This document shows positions 1-6,403 of a DNA stretch of 7,024 bases, piece by piece. The notes beneath the pieces are model-generated. The model did not search any database. It was not told where the DNA came from and saw only the letters and a program-made list of their open reading frames with translations. The translations under genes and the position numbers were made by a program. The DNA is taken from assembly GCA_002352365.1 (NCBI GenBank), contig DEIJ01000007.1, positions 1-7,024 on the forward strand, in the 5' to 3' direction. How positions within the stretch are numbered: position 1 is the stretch's first letter; every line of letters starts with the position of its first letter. This DNA comes from Dehalococcoidia bacterium UBA2777. Lineage in GTDB: Bacteria; Chloroflexota; Dehalococcoidia; UBA2247; UBA2777.

Positions 1-1118
1 TATTATAGTTACGAAACACTAGCACTTATGTTCATGTGACTTATGGGGTTAATGATTTTGCAAGATATACAAACGAGCATGGCGGCATTAACGGGGTCGA
101 GCTAAAGGTGATATGGTATGATGTGGGGAAAACGCTAGATGCGGGGACCATTAGTGCCCATAAGAGGTTCAAAGAAGCAGGGGTAGTGTTTGAGATAATG
201 TCCCTCTCGACTGCTACCGAGATGTTGGCGCCGAGATGGCAAAAGGATGAGATCCCAGCGCTATTTGTTGTCGGTTATACTCCTGCAATGATAACTTAGC
301 CTATCAGGTGGGTCTTTACCTTCTGCTCTGGGCACGGCCCGATGGCGGTCACTTTTATGAAGTGGGCCAAGGATAATTGGACTGAGGAGCGTCCACCCAA
401 GATTGGCTTTATGATCTATGACCATTCTTCAGCTTGGGATGAACTAAATGGCGCGAGGGAATGGGCCCCTAAACTAGGATTAGGGTTTGAGTTTGTCGGC
501 TATGAAGTTGTGCCCTTTGCCGGGACTCTTGATACGTCCACCGAATGGCTTAGGCTAGCAGCTAAAAATCCTGATTGGATCTATGTCGGGGCCTGTGGAT
601 CAACCCTGGTGACACTCTCCAAGGATGCTGCAAGATTAGGGATTCAGGAGAAAGGGATAAAGATATGCAATTGTGGCTATGGAGTTGATGAAATAGTATT
701 AAAGCCAATGGGGAAATCTGCTGAAGGGTGGTATGCTGTAAGATTACATCCATCAGCAACAGATCAGGAAGTGCCGGGGGTCAGGCTTGCCCACGAGATG
801 ATCAAAAGATATCGTGGCCTAGACGAAGCTTGCTCCCATTATATAGGGGCATGTGGCATATCCAGCATTATAATTGAGGCTATACGGCTGGCTATGGAGA
901 AGGTGGGATATGAGAATTTGAACGGTCGAGCTGTCAGGGATGCCATGATGACTATAAAGGATTTTACCCCGTTCGGAGAGGTTTTCCCTCCAGTGACCAT
1001 CACTGAGAACCGACCTTATGTCTGCCCCTACTTTAGGATGTATCAAGTTCGCGAGGGTAGAATCTGGCGTGTTAGCGATTGGCTCGAATCAGCTTTTCAT
1101 TTCCCCGAACTCGGCTGA
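1..1118 (+). pseudogene. Periplasmic solute-binding protein (Leu/Ile/Val-type), 5'-truncated and broken by an in-frame TAG
   Basis: This is a type 1 periplasmic binding protein of the branched-chain amino acid ABC-transporter class, paralogous to the two intact genes downstream. Shared landmarks in the same order are NEHGGI (near 78-95), NWTEERPP, GYEVVP, DTSTEWLRLAAKNPD, the GIKIC segment, EGWY, NLNGRAVRDA and the C-terminal SDW. The frame is open from 9 to 1118 except for TAG at 297-299, where the intact paralogues have Lys (AAG) or Arg (AGG). Homology resumes at the very next codon (PIRWVF), so this is one gene with a nonsense change, not two genes. The signal peptide and N-terminal strand would lie before the window. 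Homology is poor in the first 20 bases, where another in-frame TAG (6-8) falls. Neither GTG 36 nor ATG 342 has a ribosome binding site. A sequencing error at 297 is the main alternative. Confidence 0.85.
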
Positions 1119-1355
1119 CATCCGCTAGAGTATTGTGATCACGCTCTTAGGTCAAAGTACCAATTGACTAATCAAAGCTGCCGCTGCATGACATAATGAA
1201 GGGAGCATACAGGAGGATCAGGAATTTAGTCTGGGGGCAAGACTCCGCCAGGCCAATAAGGGAATCAGCCTCCATTGCCGATAAGTCATGGCGCGCTTTC
1301 TGTGTGGGTTAGTTCGCCAAGAGCACGGACATGGTGCTACCAACTTAACAGTGTG

Positions 1356-1378
1356 CGGTTTTCCTTCTAAACCGATTT
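1356..1378 (+). terminator. Possible weak hairpin terminator
   Basis: A perfect 6-bp inverted repeat, CGGTTT (1356-1361) and AAACCG (1369-1374), encloses a 7-base loop and is followed by ATTTT. The stem is short, the T tract is short, and it lies about 240 bases after the last stop codon, so termination activity is uncertain. Confidence 0.25.
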
Positions 1379-1402
1379 TCCGCATTTATTTGTAAACTAG
1401 CT

Positions 1403-1431
1403 TTGAATTTTGAACATATGTCCACTATGTG
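1403..1431 (+). promoter_or_regulatory. Weak sigma70-like promoter candidate before the ribbon-helix-helix gene
   Basis: TTGAAT (1403-1408) and TATGTG (1426-1431) are 17 bases apart, about 65 bases before ATG 1496. The -35 box matches the consensus at four of six positions and the -10 box at only three. It is listed because it lies in an AT-rich stretch at the right distance from the next gene; such matches are common by chance. Confidence 0.2.
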
Positions 1432-1495
1432 AGGATTTTGCAGATATAAGTGCGAAAGTCAGGTTAAAAGGACTCATAGGAGAGCAAAGGCACAT

Positions 1496-1686
1496 ATGAA
1501 AGAATTAATGTTTGGGCTGGGCGCAAGCCTGTGCTGATAGTGAAATGTCTGTCATATTATACCACCCCCGAGGAGTATGAGCGACTGAGGGGGCTCTCTT
1601 TTGAGCAGGGGGGTTCTATGTCCCAGCTCGTAAGACATGCCTTGGATAAGGCCTACTTTGACGGGGGTGGGGAGCAAAAGCAGTGA
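1496..1686 (+). pseudogene. Small ribbon-helix-helix (CopG/Arc-type) protein gene with a one-base frame break after codon 2
   Basis: Frame 1540-1686 encodes a recognisable ribbon-helix-helix protein: helix A is TPEEYERLRGLSFEQG, then a GGS turn, then helix B SMSQLVRHALDKAYF and a polar tail GGGEQKQ. The same frame stays open upstream to 1480 and reads RINVWAGRKPVLIV but has no ATG. An ATG at 1496, behind AGGAGA (1478-1483), reads MKEL and stops at 1535-1537. Stepping back one base after ATG AAA joins the two frames and gives MKRINVWAGRKP, a very typical start for this family, with a total of 63 residues. Either one A has been lost from an A-run, the ribosome slips there, or translation starts at GTG 1531 or 1540. 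Members are dimeric DNA-binding repressors or antitoxins, and the target here is unknown. The stop lies 61 bases before the next gene. Confidence 0.65.
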
Positions 1687-1732
1687 AAGGGGGGAGATGG
1701 AAGACGCTGGAAAGGGTCGAGGAATTTTATCT

Positions 1733-1750
1733 AGGAAGGTGGGGAAAATG
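1733..1750 (+). promoter_or_regulatory. Ribosome binding site fixing the start of the first intact SBP gene
   Basis: AGGAAGG at 1733-1739 lies 8 bases before ATG 1748-1750. This start places a positively charged MQKRLKR end directly before the hydrophobic signal-peptide core, and it aligns with the start of the downstream paralogue. The longer in-frame alternatives at 1637 and 1697 overlap the preceding gene or have a poorly spaced binding site. Confidence 0.7.
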
Positions 1751-2983
1751 CAGAAACGATTAAAGAGGATGGGATTTGGTCTTGTAGCTGCGGGGCTTTG
1801 CCTTACGCTTTTGCTTACTGCTATTCCAGTCTGTGAGGCTGGGCCAGATGAGAGGGTGGTAAAGCTCGGGCTCGATGCAGCTTTCACAGGAGCACTCGCT
1901 AGCACTGGTTGCCCTCTGGATGAAGGAACCATGGATTATGTAAGGTACATTAACGAACACGGCGGCATCGATGGCATCAAGATAGATATGATGTGGCAGG
2001 ATACCCAAGCATTAGTCACTAAGGGCATACTTGCCTACAAGAAATTCAAGGATGCAGGGGCAGTAGCAGTAATCTGCGTCTCTTCAACCACTGCTGAAAC
2101 ATTAGCAGAGAGATGTAAAAAAGACGAGATACCCTATTTATATCAAGCTGATTTTACTGAGGGAATGATTACCAAGCCTATTAGGTGGGTCTTTGGCTCT
2201 ATGCCCGGATATGGTCCTACCCATGCAGCTTTTATGAAATGGGTTAAAGGTAATTGGACTAAAGAACGCCCACCTAGATTCGGACACCTATTCTATGATC
2301 ATGGTTCAGGTTGGGACGCCAACGCGGCTTCCGAGCATGCCGATGAATTGGGGTGTCAATTCATCGGCTATGAGGTTGTACCTTTACTGGGGGTTATTGA
2401 TACCTCCACTGAACTCTTAAGGCTTGCGGCCAAGAACCCTGATTTCATCTATGTCACAGCCTCTGGGTCGACAATGGTAACTATAATGAAGGATGCCGAG
2501 AGGTTAGAGCTCAAAGAAGGAGGAATAAAGTTTTGTGGAGCTTCTTGTGCCTCTGGTGAGACCGTCTTCAGAGCAGCTGGAAGAAAGGCTGCCGAAGGGT
2601 GGTATTATACAAGAGGTTCTCCAAGCCACATAGAAACGGAACTACCGGAAATGGGTCCTCTCTTTGAATCAATGAAGAGATATCGTGGCAAAGAGCCGAG
2701 GGATATCGGCGCATACCGTATTGCAGGATGGATAGAGGCTAAGGGTTTCATAGAAGCTGTAAGATTGGCTATAGAGAGGGTTGGCTTTGAGAATCTGACT
2801 GGGCGTGCGGTCAGGGATGCTCTAGCAAGTTTAAAGAACCTTGATATGGGGTTTGGTTACATTACAAATATGAGCGACGAGCAGCCCTATTTGTTCGGCA
2901 TTAGAATATACCAAGTGAAAGACTTGGTGCAGTATCCAATTAGCGATTTTATTGAACCACCCTATTATTACAAATTTGACTAG
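1748..2983 (+). CDS. ABC-transporter substrate-binding protein, branched-chain amino acid (LivK-like) class, copy 2
   Basis: A 411-residue secreted ligand-binding protein. Residues 1-31 form a Sec signal peptide: basic start, hydrophobic core around residues 9-24, and likely signal peptidase I cleavage after CEA (residue 31). The C at residue 29 does not sit in a good lipobox, so a lipoprotein is unlikely. The mature part has the two-lobed type 1 periplasmic-binding-protein pattern: strand VVKLG near 37-41, FTGALASTG near 46-54, NEHGGI at 69-74, then the conserved DTSTE motif from residue 218 and NLTGRAVRDAL near the end. Such proteins bind amino acids, amides or small organic acids outside the membrane and deliver them to an ABC permease, but no permease or ATPase gene is in the window. 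The ligand cannot be read from the sequence. It is paralogous to the broken gene upstream and to the gene downstream. Confidence 0.9.
   Translation: MQKRLKRMGFGLVAAGLCLTLLLTAIPVCEAGPDERVVKLGLDAAFTGALASTGCPLDEGTMDYVRYINEHGGIDGIKIDMMWQDTQALVTKGILAYKKFKDAGAVAVICVSSTTAETLAERCKKDEIPYLYQADFTEGMITKPIRWVFGSMPGYGPTHAAFMKWVKGNWTKERPPRFGHLFYDHGSGWDANAASEHADELGCQFIGYEVVPLLGVIDTSTELLRLAAKNPDFIYVTASGSTMVTIMKDAERLELKEGGIKFCGASCASGETVFRAAGRKAAEGWYYTRGSPSHIETELPEMGPLFESMKRYRGKEPRDIGAYRIAGWIEAKGFIEAVRLAIERVGFENLTGRAVRDALASLKNLDMGFGYITNMSDEQPYLFGIRIYQVKDLVQYPISDFIEPPYYYKFD
1832..1860 (+). repeat. 29-bp exact direct repeat at the signal-peptide cleavage region, copy A
   Basis: These 29 bases, encoding the end of the signal peptide and the GPDERVV start of the mature protein, recur exactly at 3276-3304 in the next paralogue. 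The sequences flanking the repeat inside the signal peptide are also very similar, whereas the mature coding regions have diverged. Confidence 0.85.
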
Positions 2984-3011
2984 CATCCAGTTTGCCATAA
3001 TTATTAGCTAC

Positions 3012-3135
3012 TTTGGCTGGGCGTAAGGTTTCGCGAGCGAGGGGCTGGTTCTCAGCCTTCCCTGGATTAGGCAAATGAGGCACGAGACGGGTGATATAAC
3101 ATAGCTGGAGATAAAACGGGAAGGGGCAAAAATCT
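3012..3135 (+). pseudogene. Probable decayed remnant of a second ribbon-helix-helix gene in the leader of SBP copy 3
   Basis: Short blocks of the ribbon-helix-helix gene recur here in the same order. TTTGGCTGGGCGTAAGG (3012-3028) matches the WAGRK-coding bases at 1511-1529. GAGCGA followed by GGGGCT (3035-3046) matches the YERLRGL region with a small deletion. CTGGATTAGGCA (3062-3073) matches TTGGATAAGGCC, coding LDKA, at 9 of 12 bases and carries a TAG in place of the Lys codon. GGGAAGGGGCAAAAA near 3118-3132 resembles the GGGEQKQ tail. The frame is broken and most of helix A is missing. The blocks are short and were aligned by eye, so this is a moderate call. A small hairpin, GGCTG/CAGCC (3043-3057), also lies here. 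Confidence 0.45.
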
Positions 3136-3139
3136 GTCG

Positions 3140-3157
3140 GGAGGTATTTGAAGATGG
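3140..3157 (+). repeat. Leader repeat GGAGGTATTTGAAgATGG, copy A
   Basis: This 18-base segment, a ribosome binding site plus an ATG, recurs at 7007-7024 with one mismatch (G to C at the base before ATG). Further upstream GGGTGATAT (3089-3097) and CAAAAAT (3127-3133) also recur, in the same order, at 6962-6970 and 6994-7000. The match therefore covers a whole leader and not only a ribosome binding site. Confidence 0.75.
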
Positions 3158-3192
3158 TCGAAGAATCTTATTTAAGGAGGCAGGTAAAGTGA
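3154..3192 (+). CDS. 12-codon leader ORF overlapping the start of SBP copy 3
   Basis: ATG 3154 follows GGGAGG (3139-3144) with 9 bases between and encodes MVEESYLRRQVK. Its TGA (3190-3192) overlaps the GTG start of the SBP gene (3189-3191) as GTGA, the geometry of translational coupling. The homologous bases before copy 2 read VEEFYLGRWGKC in the corresponding frame but lack the start and the stop overlap. It may be a real coupling peptide, or simply the relic start of a gene whose body was lost when the leader rearranged. Confidence 0.4.
   Translation: MVEESYLRRQVK
3174..3180 (+). promoter_or_regulatory. Strong ribosome binding site of SBP copy 3
   Basis: AAGGAGG is 8 bases before GTG 3189 and lies inside the 12-codon leader ORF. 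It supports the GTG start, which gives a signal peptide aligned with that of copy 2. With its own strong site, copy 3 does not depend on the leader ORF being translated. Confidence 0.75.
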
Positions 3193-4442
3193 CGAAAGGA
3201 TTGAAGAAGATTAGATTGGTTCTTGTAGCAGTGGGGCTTTGCCTCACCCTTTTACTTACAGTTGCTATCCCAGTGTGTGAGGCTGGGCCAGATGAGAGGG
3301 TGGTGAAGATTGGGTGGCACGGCATATGGACTGGGCCACTAGCTGCTACCGGTGGCCCATGCGGAGATGCAATAATGGCTTATACAAAATGGCTGAATGA
3401 GCGAGGTGGCATTGTCGACGGCGTTAAGCTAGAGGTGATGTGGTATGAGACAAGAGGAACAGTACCGGGGATGATTTCTGCCCATAAGAGGTTTGTCGAG
3501 GCGGGGGCAGTGGGGGAGATTAGCATCTTGGAAACTGGGGTAGAGGCAATACTGCGGAGCCTGGTAAGGGACGAAATGACGCATCTCTTGGGCACTGGCT
3601 ACAGCACCCGAGAGGTGACAAGGCCTGTTCCGTGGGTTTTTACCGCCGAGCCTAGTTCTGGTGATTCTGGAGCGGTAATTCTCAAGTGGTTCAGGGATAA
3701 TTGGACTGAGGAGCGTCGTCCTAAGGTCGGGGCTCTACTTTATGACTCTGCAGCTACTTGGGAGTGGCTAGCTGGTGTGAAGTGGGCCTGTGAACAGTGG
3801 GATATGGAGTTTGTTGGCCACGAGGTTGTGCCTTTGGCTGGATGTATCGATACCTCCACTGAATGGCTCAGGTTAGCGAGCAAAGAGATAGATTGCGCTT
3901 GTGTTGCCACCTGCGGAGCAACCCAAGTAGTCACGATCAAAGATGCTTTCAGGTTGGAAATTCAGAAAAGAGGAATAAAGTTCCTAGAGCTAGGTTATTG
4001 CATAGCTGACAATTTAGACATAGTTGGAGCAGAGGCTGACGGGTGGTATTTTCCATTATATCTTCCCTTTACGTGGGAACAAGCTCAAGAAATACCAGGT
4101 GTGAAACTTGCCTATGAATTAGCTGGGAAGAAGGAGGGGGAGACAATATCCTCAGCCTATATGGCTGGAGTTTATTATATACCCTTATATGTTGAGGGTA
4201 TAAGGCTAGCCATAGAGAAAGTAGGCCTTGAGAATCTGACTGGGCGCGCTGTCAGGGAGGCTCTATTCAGCATAAAAGATTTGGACATCGGCCTGGGAAC
4301 GCCCCCAATAACTATGACTGAGGTCGAGCCCTGGTTTAGCCCCGGCGTGCTGCTGTACGAGGTTCGGCAGGGTAGGGCCCACCGCATTAGCGACTGGATT
4401 AACTATCCCGGTTACTATAAGACTCTGCACTTCTATGAGTAG
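3189..4442 (+). CDS. ABC-transporter substrate-binding protein, branched-chain amino acid (LivK-like) class, copy 3
   Basis: A 417-residue secreted paralogue of copy 2, starting at GTG behind AAGGAGG. The signal peptide has a KGLKKIR basic end, a hydrophobic core at about residues 10-24 and a likely cut after CEA (residue 32). The mature domain shows VVKIG, WTGPLAATGGP, a NERGGI counterpart of NEHGGI, NWTEERRP, GHEVVP, DTSTEWLRLA and NLTGRAVREAL, all in the order expected of a type 1 periplasmic binding protein. Regions that usually line the ligand cleft differ from copy 2 (for example the segments after TGGP and around ETGVEAI), so the paralogues may bind different ligands. No transporter membrane or ATPase components are adjacent. 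Its stop is TAG, as in copy 2. Confidence 0.9.
   Translation: MTKGLKKIRLVLVAVGLCLTLLLTVAIPVCEAGPDERVVKIGWHGIWTGPLAATGGPCGDAIMAYTKWLNERGGIVDGVKLEVMWYETRGTVPGMISAHKRFVEAGAVGEISILETGVEAILRSLVRDEMTHLLGTGYSTREVTRPVPWVFTAEPSSGDSGAVILKWFRDNWTEERRPKVGALLYDSAATWEWLAGVKWACEQWDMEFVGHEVVPLAGCIDTSTEWLRLASKEIDCACVATCGATQVVTIKDAFRLEIQKRGIKFLELGYCIADNLDIVGAEADGWYFPLYLPFTWEQAQEIPGVKLAYELAGKKEGETISSAYMAGVYYIPLYVEGIRLAIEKVGLENLTGRAVREALFSIKDLDIGLGTPPITMTEVEPWFSPGVLLYEVRQGRAHRISDWINYPGYYKTLHFYE
3276..3304 (+). repeat. 29-bp exact direct repeat at the signal-peptide cleavage region, copy B
   Basis: Identical to 1832-1860 in copy 2. It spans the signal-peptidase site and the GPDERVV segment and sits within a longer stretch of high DNA similarity that covers the signal peptide. 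Confidence 0.85.
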
Positions 4443-4547
4443 GCTAAGTATTTTGCTTTCTTCAAGTTTGAATGGCATCTGCCAGGGCTCTATGGTTGCT
4501 CCCCTTGGCCCAAGTGGCTAAGGTTTCATAGTGGGGGAGATAAATGT

Positions 4548-4553
4548 TATAAT
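4548..4553 (+). promoter_or_regulatory. Candidate -10 box of the mutase operon promoter
   Basis: A perfect TATAAT lies about 150 bases before the mutase start, in the only spacer between the SBP genes and the mutase genes. No good -35 hexamer is found 16-18 bases upstream (the bases there read TTTCAT), so the promoter would need an activator or an upstream element, or it may be a chance match. If real, the mutase genes are transcribed separately from the SBP genes. Confidence 0.35.
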
Positions 4554-4669
4554 TTCCTAGGTGAACTGAAAGTAGTTGATTGGTGAACGCTACTTAAGAG
4601 CAATAGACGATAATCCAGGGGAGAGGCAATCTCGTTGTAATAAGAAGGTCGGAGAAAGGCTGTATCGTG

Positions 4670-4683
4670 CCCTCTCAAGAGGG
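4670..4683 (+). promoter_or_regulatory. Small hairpin directly before the mutase ribosome binding site
   Basis: CCCTC (4670-4674) and GAGGG (4679-4683) form a 5-bp GC-rich stem with a TCAA loop, 7 bases before AGGAG (4691-4695). It could influence ribosome access or mRNA stability. It is too small to be a riboswitch, and no cobalamin-riboswitch box was seen in the 259-base spacer. Confidence 0.25.
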
Positions 4684-4701
4684 GGCTGAAAGGAGATAAT
4701 C

Positions 4702-6387
4702 ATGAACACTGAAAAGGAAAATGAGCTGGTGGGCTCAAAGATATGGCTGGAGAGACCTGCCGGGGCACCAGAAACGCTATCGGGTATCCCCATCAAGGAG
4801 AGCTATGGCCCTGAAGATATAAAGGATTTGGATTACAACAAAGACATAGGTGCCCCAGGAAGGTATCCCTTCACACGAGGTCTGCATTCAAACATGTATC
4901 GGGGCAAGATATGGGGCAGGCGTGTCTGGCTTGGTCATGGCACATGTGAGCATGTGAACGAAGAAGCAAGGTGGGCACTGCAGCACGGTTGGGGTGCAAT
5001 AGGCGCTGGCCCTGATCTGTGCACTAACCTTAACCTCGATAGCGATCACCCGCTGGCTATTGGTTATTCGGGAGTTCAGGGATGCGTATGCGATACGCTG
5101 CGTGATGTGGATGAGATGTTTGACACCATCGACCTCAGTTCCATGCCGGTAGTTTTCCACCATGTCGATATGTGTGCCCTGCCTATCTTTGCTGCTTATC
5201 TGGTGATGGCTCAAGGGAGAGGGTATGATATCTCTAAGCTCAGGGGGTCACTTATAAATGACCCTATATCTAATAGCTTTGCCTGGTGTAGTACCGGCAT
5301 CCCTAATACTCCGCTTAGCCTTCAGATGAAGATTGCTATGGATATAGTGGAGTACTGCATTGAAAATGTGCCGCTTTGGCATACTCCGGTAATATGCGCC
5401 TACGATATCAGTCAGCAAGCGGTAAATGCGATCCAGGAGCTAGGCCTCGCTATCTCTGAGGCCAAGGAATATATCAGGGCAGCATTGAGGCGGGGGATAG
5501 AGCTGGAGAAATTCACCGATAGGATGATGATTGCCTTTAGTACGGGTATGGACTTTTTTGAGTCGATAGCTAAATACCGTGCTGCCAGAAGAATGTGGGC
5601 TAGGATGATGTGTGAAGAATTTGGTATCGAGAATCCAAAAGCCTGCCGATTATTTACCACTACTCACACTGATGGTAGTTCATTAACAGTCCAGCAGCCG
5701 GCAAATAACATCGTCAGGGTAACGCTAGAGACACTCGCAGCCGTATTGGGGGGTGCTCAAAACATAGACCCATGCACCTACGATGAGGCTATTTGTATAC
5801 CCTCACGAGGCTCCGCACTCATTGCCTCAAATACCTCGCAAATCATTGCCTATGAAACTGGTGTGGTAAATACCTCTGACCCGTTGGGTGGCTCATACTA
5901 TATAGAATATCTAACCAATGAGATGGAAAAGAGGGCTAGGGAGTATCATGAAACAGTCGAGGGGATGGGAGGCATAATAGCAGCTATTGAAAGTGGTTGG
6001 GCAGAGGCTGAAACGCGCAAGGCAAAAATTGAGAGTCAGAAGGAGGTCGAAGAGGGGAAAAGGCGCATTGTAGGTGTGAACGAGCTTGTGGTACCCAAGG
6101 AGGAGGAGCTGCCAATGCCGATCGAAACAGAGAATTGGCTGCAAGACACTTCACCCGAGGAATGGTTAGAGCCCCTCAAGAAATTCAAGGCGGAACGCAA
6201 CATCGAAAGCCTGAAGGTAGCACTTAGGGATCTCTCTGAGGTAGCCAAGAGGGGGGATAACCTGATGCCAGCCACGATGCAGGCAATGAAGGCTGATGCC
6301 ACACAAGCAGAGGTACTAGGTATAATTCGGGAGGCCAATGGGTTACCCTATGATCCATTTCAAATGATACAAAATCCTTTCTGGTAA
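4702..6387 (+). CDS. B12-dependent acyl-CoA mutase, large (catalytic) subunit, divergent active site
   Basis: A 561-residue protein of the methylmalonyl-CoA mutase family. It is the length of stand-alone large subunits such as those of isobutyryl-CoA and 2-hydroxyisobutyryl-CoA mutases, and it lacks a B12 domain. ATG follows AGGAG with a 6-base gap. Family signatures are GRYPFTRG (residues 53-60), MYRG (65-68), DSDHP (113-117), the MDFFESIAKYRAARRMWARM region (283-302), LGGAQN, DPLGGSYY (393-400), VGVN (457-460) and NLMP (520-523). Residues that read the acyl group differ: Trp76 stands where methylmalonyl-CoA mutase has Tyr89, Trp195 where it has carboxylate-binding Arg207, and Asp235 (AYDIS) where the family has the near-invariant GYH histidine (His244). 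The H-x-Q segment is TTH. The enzyme should perform a radical 1,2-carbon-skeleton rearrangement on a CoA thioester, but probably not methylmalonyl/succinyl-CoA. The small subunit follows in the same operon. Confidence 0.85.
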   Translation: MNTEKENELVGSKIWLERPAGAPETLSGIPIKESYGPEDIKDLDYNKDIGAPGRYPFTRGLHSNMYRGKIWGRRVWLGHGTCEHVNEEARWALQHGWGAIGAGPDLCTNLNLDSDHPLAIGYSGVQGCVCDTLRDVDEMFDTIDLSSMPVVFHHVDMCALPIFAAYLVMAQGRGYDISKLRGSLINDPISNSFAWCSTGIPNTPLSLQMKIAMDIVEYCIENVPLWHTPVICAYDISQQAVNAIQELGLAISEAKEYIRAALRRGIELEKFTDRMMIAFSTGMDFFESIAKYRAARRMWARMMCEEFGIENPKACRLFTTTHTDGSSLTVQQPANNIVRVTLETLAAVLGGAQNIDPCTYDEAICIPSRGSALIASNTSQIIAYETGVVNTSDPLGGSYYIEYLTNEMEKRAREYHETVEGMGGIIAAIESGWAEAETRKAKIESQKEVEEGKRRIVGVNELVVPKEEELPMPIETENWLQDTSPEEWLEPLKKFKAERNIESLKVALRDLSEVAKRGDNLMPATMQAMKADATQAEVLGIIREANGLPYDPFQMIQNPFW

Positions 6388-6403
6388 AGGGGGGCATCCA
6401 GGA

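Larger units (their letters stand above)
1119..1495 (+). other. Gene-poor spacer between the broken SBP gene and the ribbon-helix-helix gene
   Basis: I see no supportable gene in these 377 bases. The longest forward ORF noted (1196-1312, 38 codons) has no ribosome binding site and no recognisable motif. Small dyads are present: the palindrome GTGATCAC at 1135-1142 just after the broken gene, AGCAC/GTGCT at 1322-1326 and 1334-1338, and CGGTTT/AAACCG at 1356-1374. The last third is AT-rich and carries the weak promoter-like pair listed separately. Eroded coding sequence from an earlier gene is possible but cannot be shown. Confidence 0.5.

Noticed and set aside
297..299. TAG recoded as an amino acid (pyrrolysine or suppressor tRNA)
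   Set aside because: TAG is the terminal stop of both intact SBP genes and of the mutase small subunit, so it acts as an ordinary stop here. The position is Lys or Arg in the paralogues, not a catalytic site.
342..1118. Independent 258-residue gene starting at ATG 342
   Set aside because: There is no ribosome binding site and no signal peptide. It starts in mid-domain and is in the same frame as the upstream fragment, so it is the 3' part of the broken gene.
1127..1148. Terminator around the GTGATCAC palindrome after the broken SBP gene
   Set aside because: The palindrome leaves no loop, the outer arms pair only with bulges, and there is no T tract.
1164..1197. Promoter from TTGACT (1164-1169) and CATAAT (1192-1197)
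   Set aside because: Both hexamers are good, but the 22-base spacing is too long for a sigma70-type promoter.
1196..1312. 38-codon ORF in the long spacer
   Set aside because: It has no ribosome binding site, no recognisable motif and no match to neighbouring sequence; it is compatible with chance.
1637..1747. Longer N-terminus for SBP copy 2 starting at ATG 1637 or 1697
   Set aside because: The 1637 start lies inside the ribbon-helix-helix gene and would put 37 polar residues before the signal peptide. The 1697 start has a ribosome binding run only 2-3 bases away. ATG 1748 has a well-spaced site and matches the paralogue.
4443..4701. Cobalamin riboswitch before the B12-dependent mutase
   Set aside because: I found no B12-box-like sequence or large multi-stem potential in the 259-base spacer; only one 5-bp hairpin is visible.
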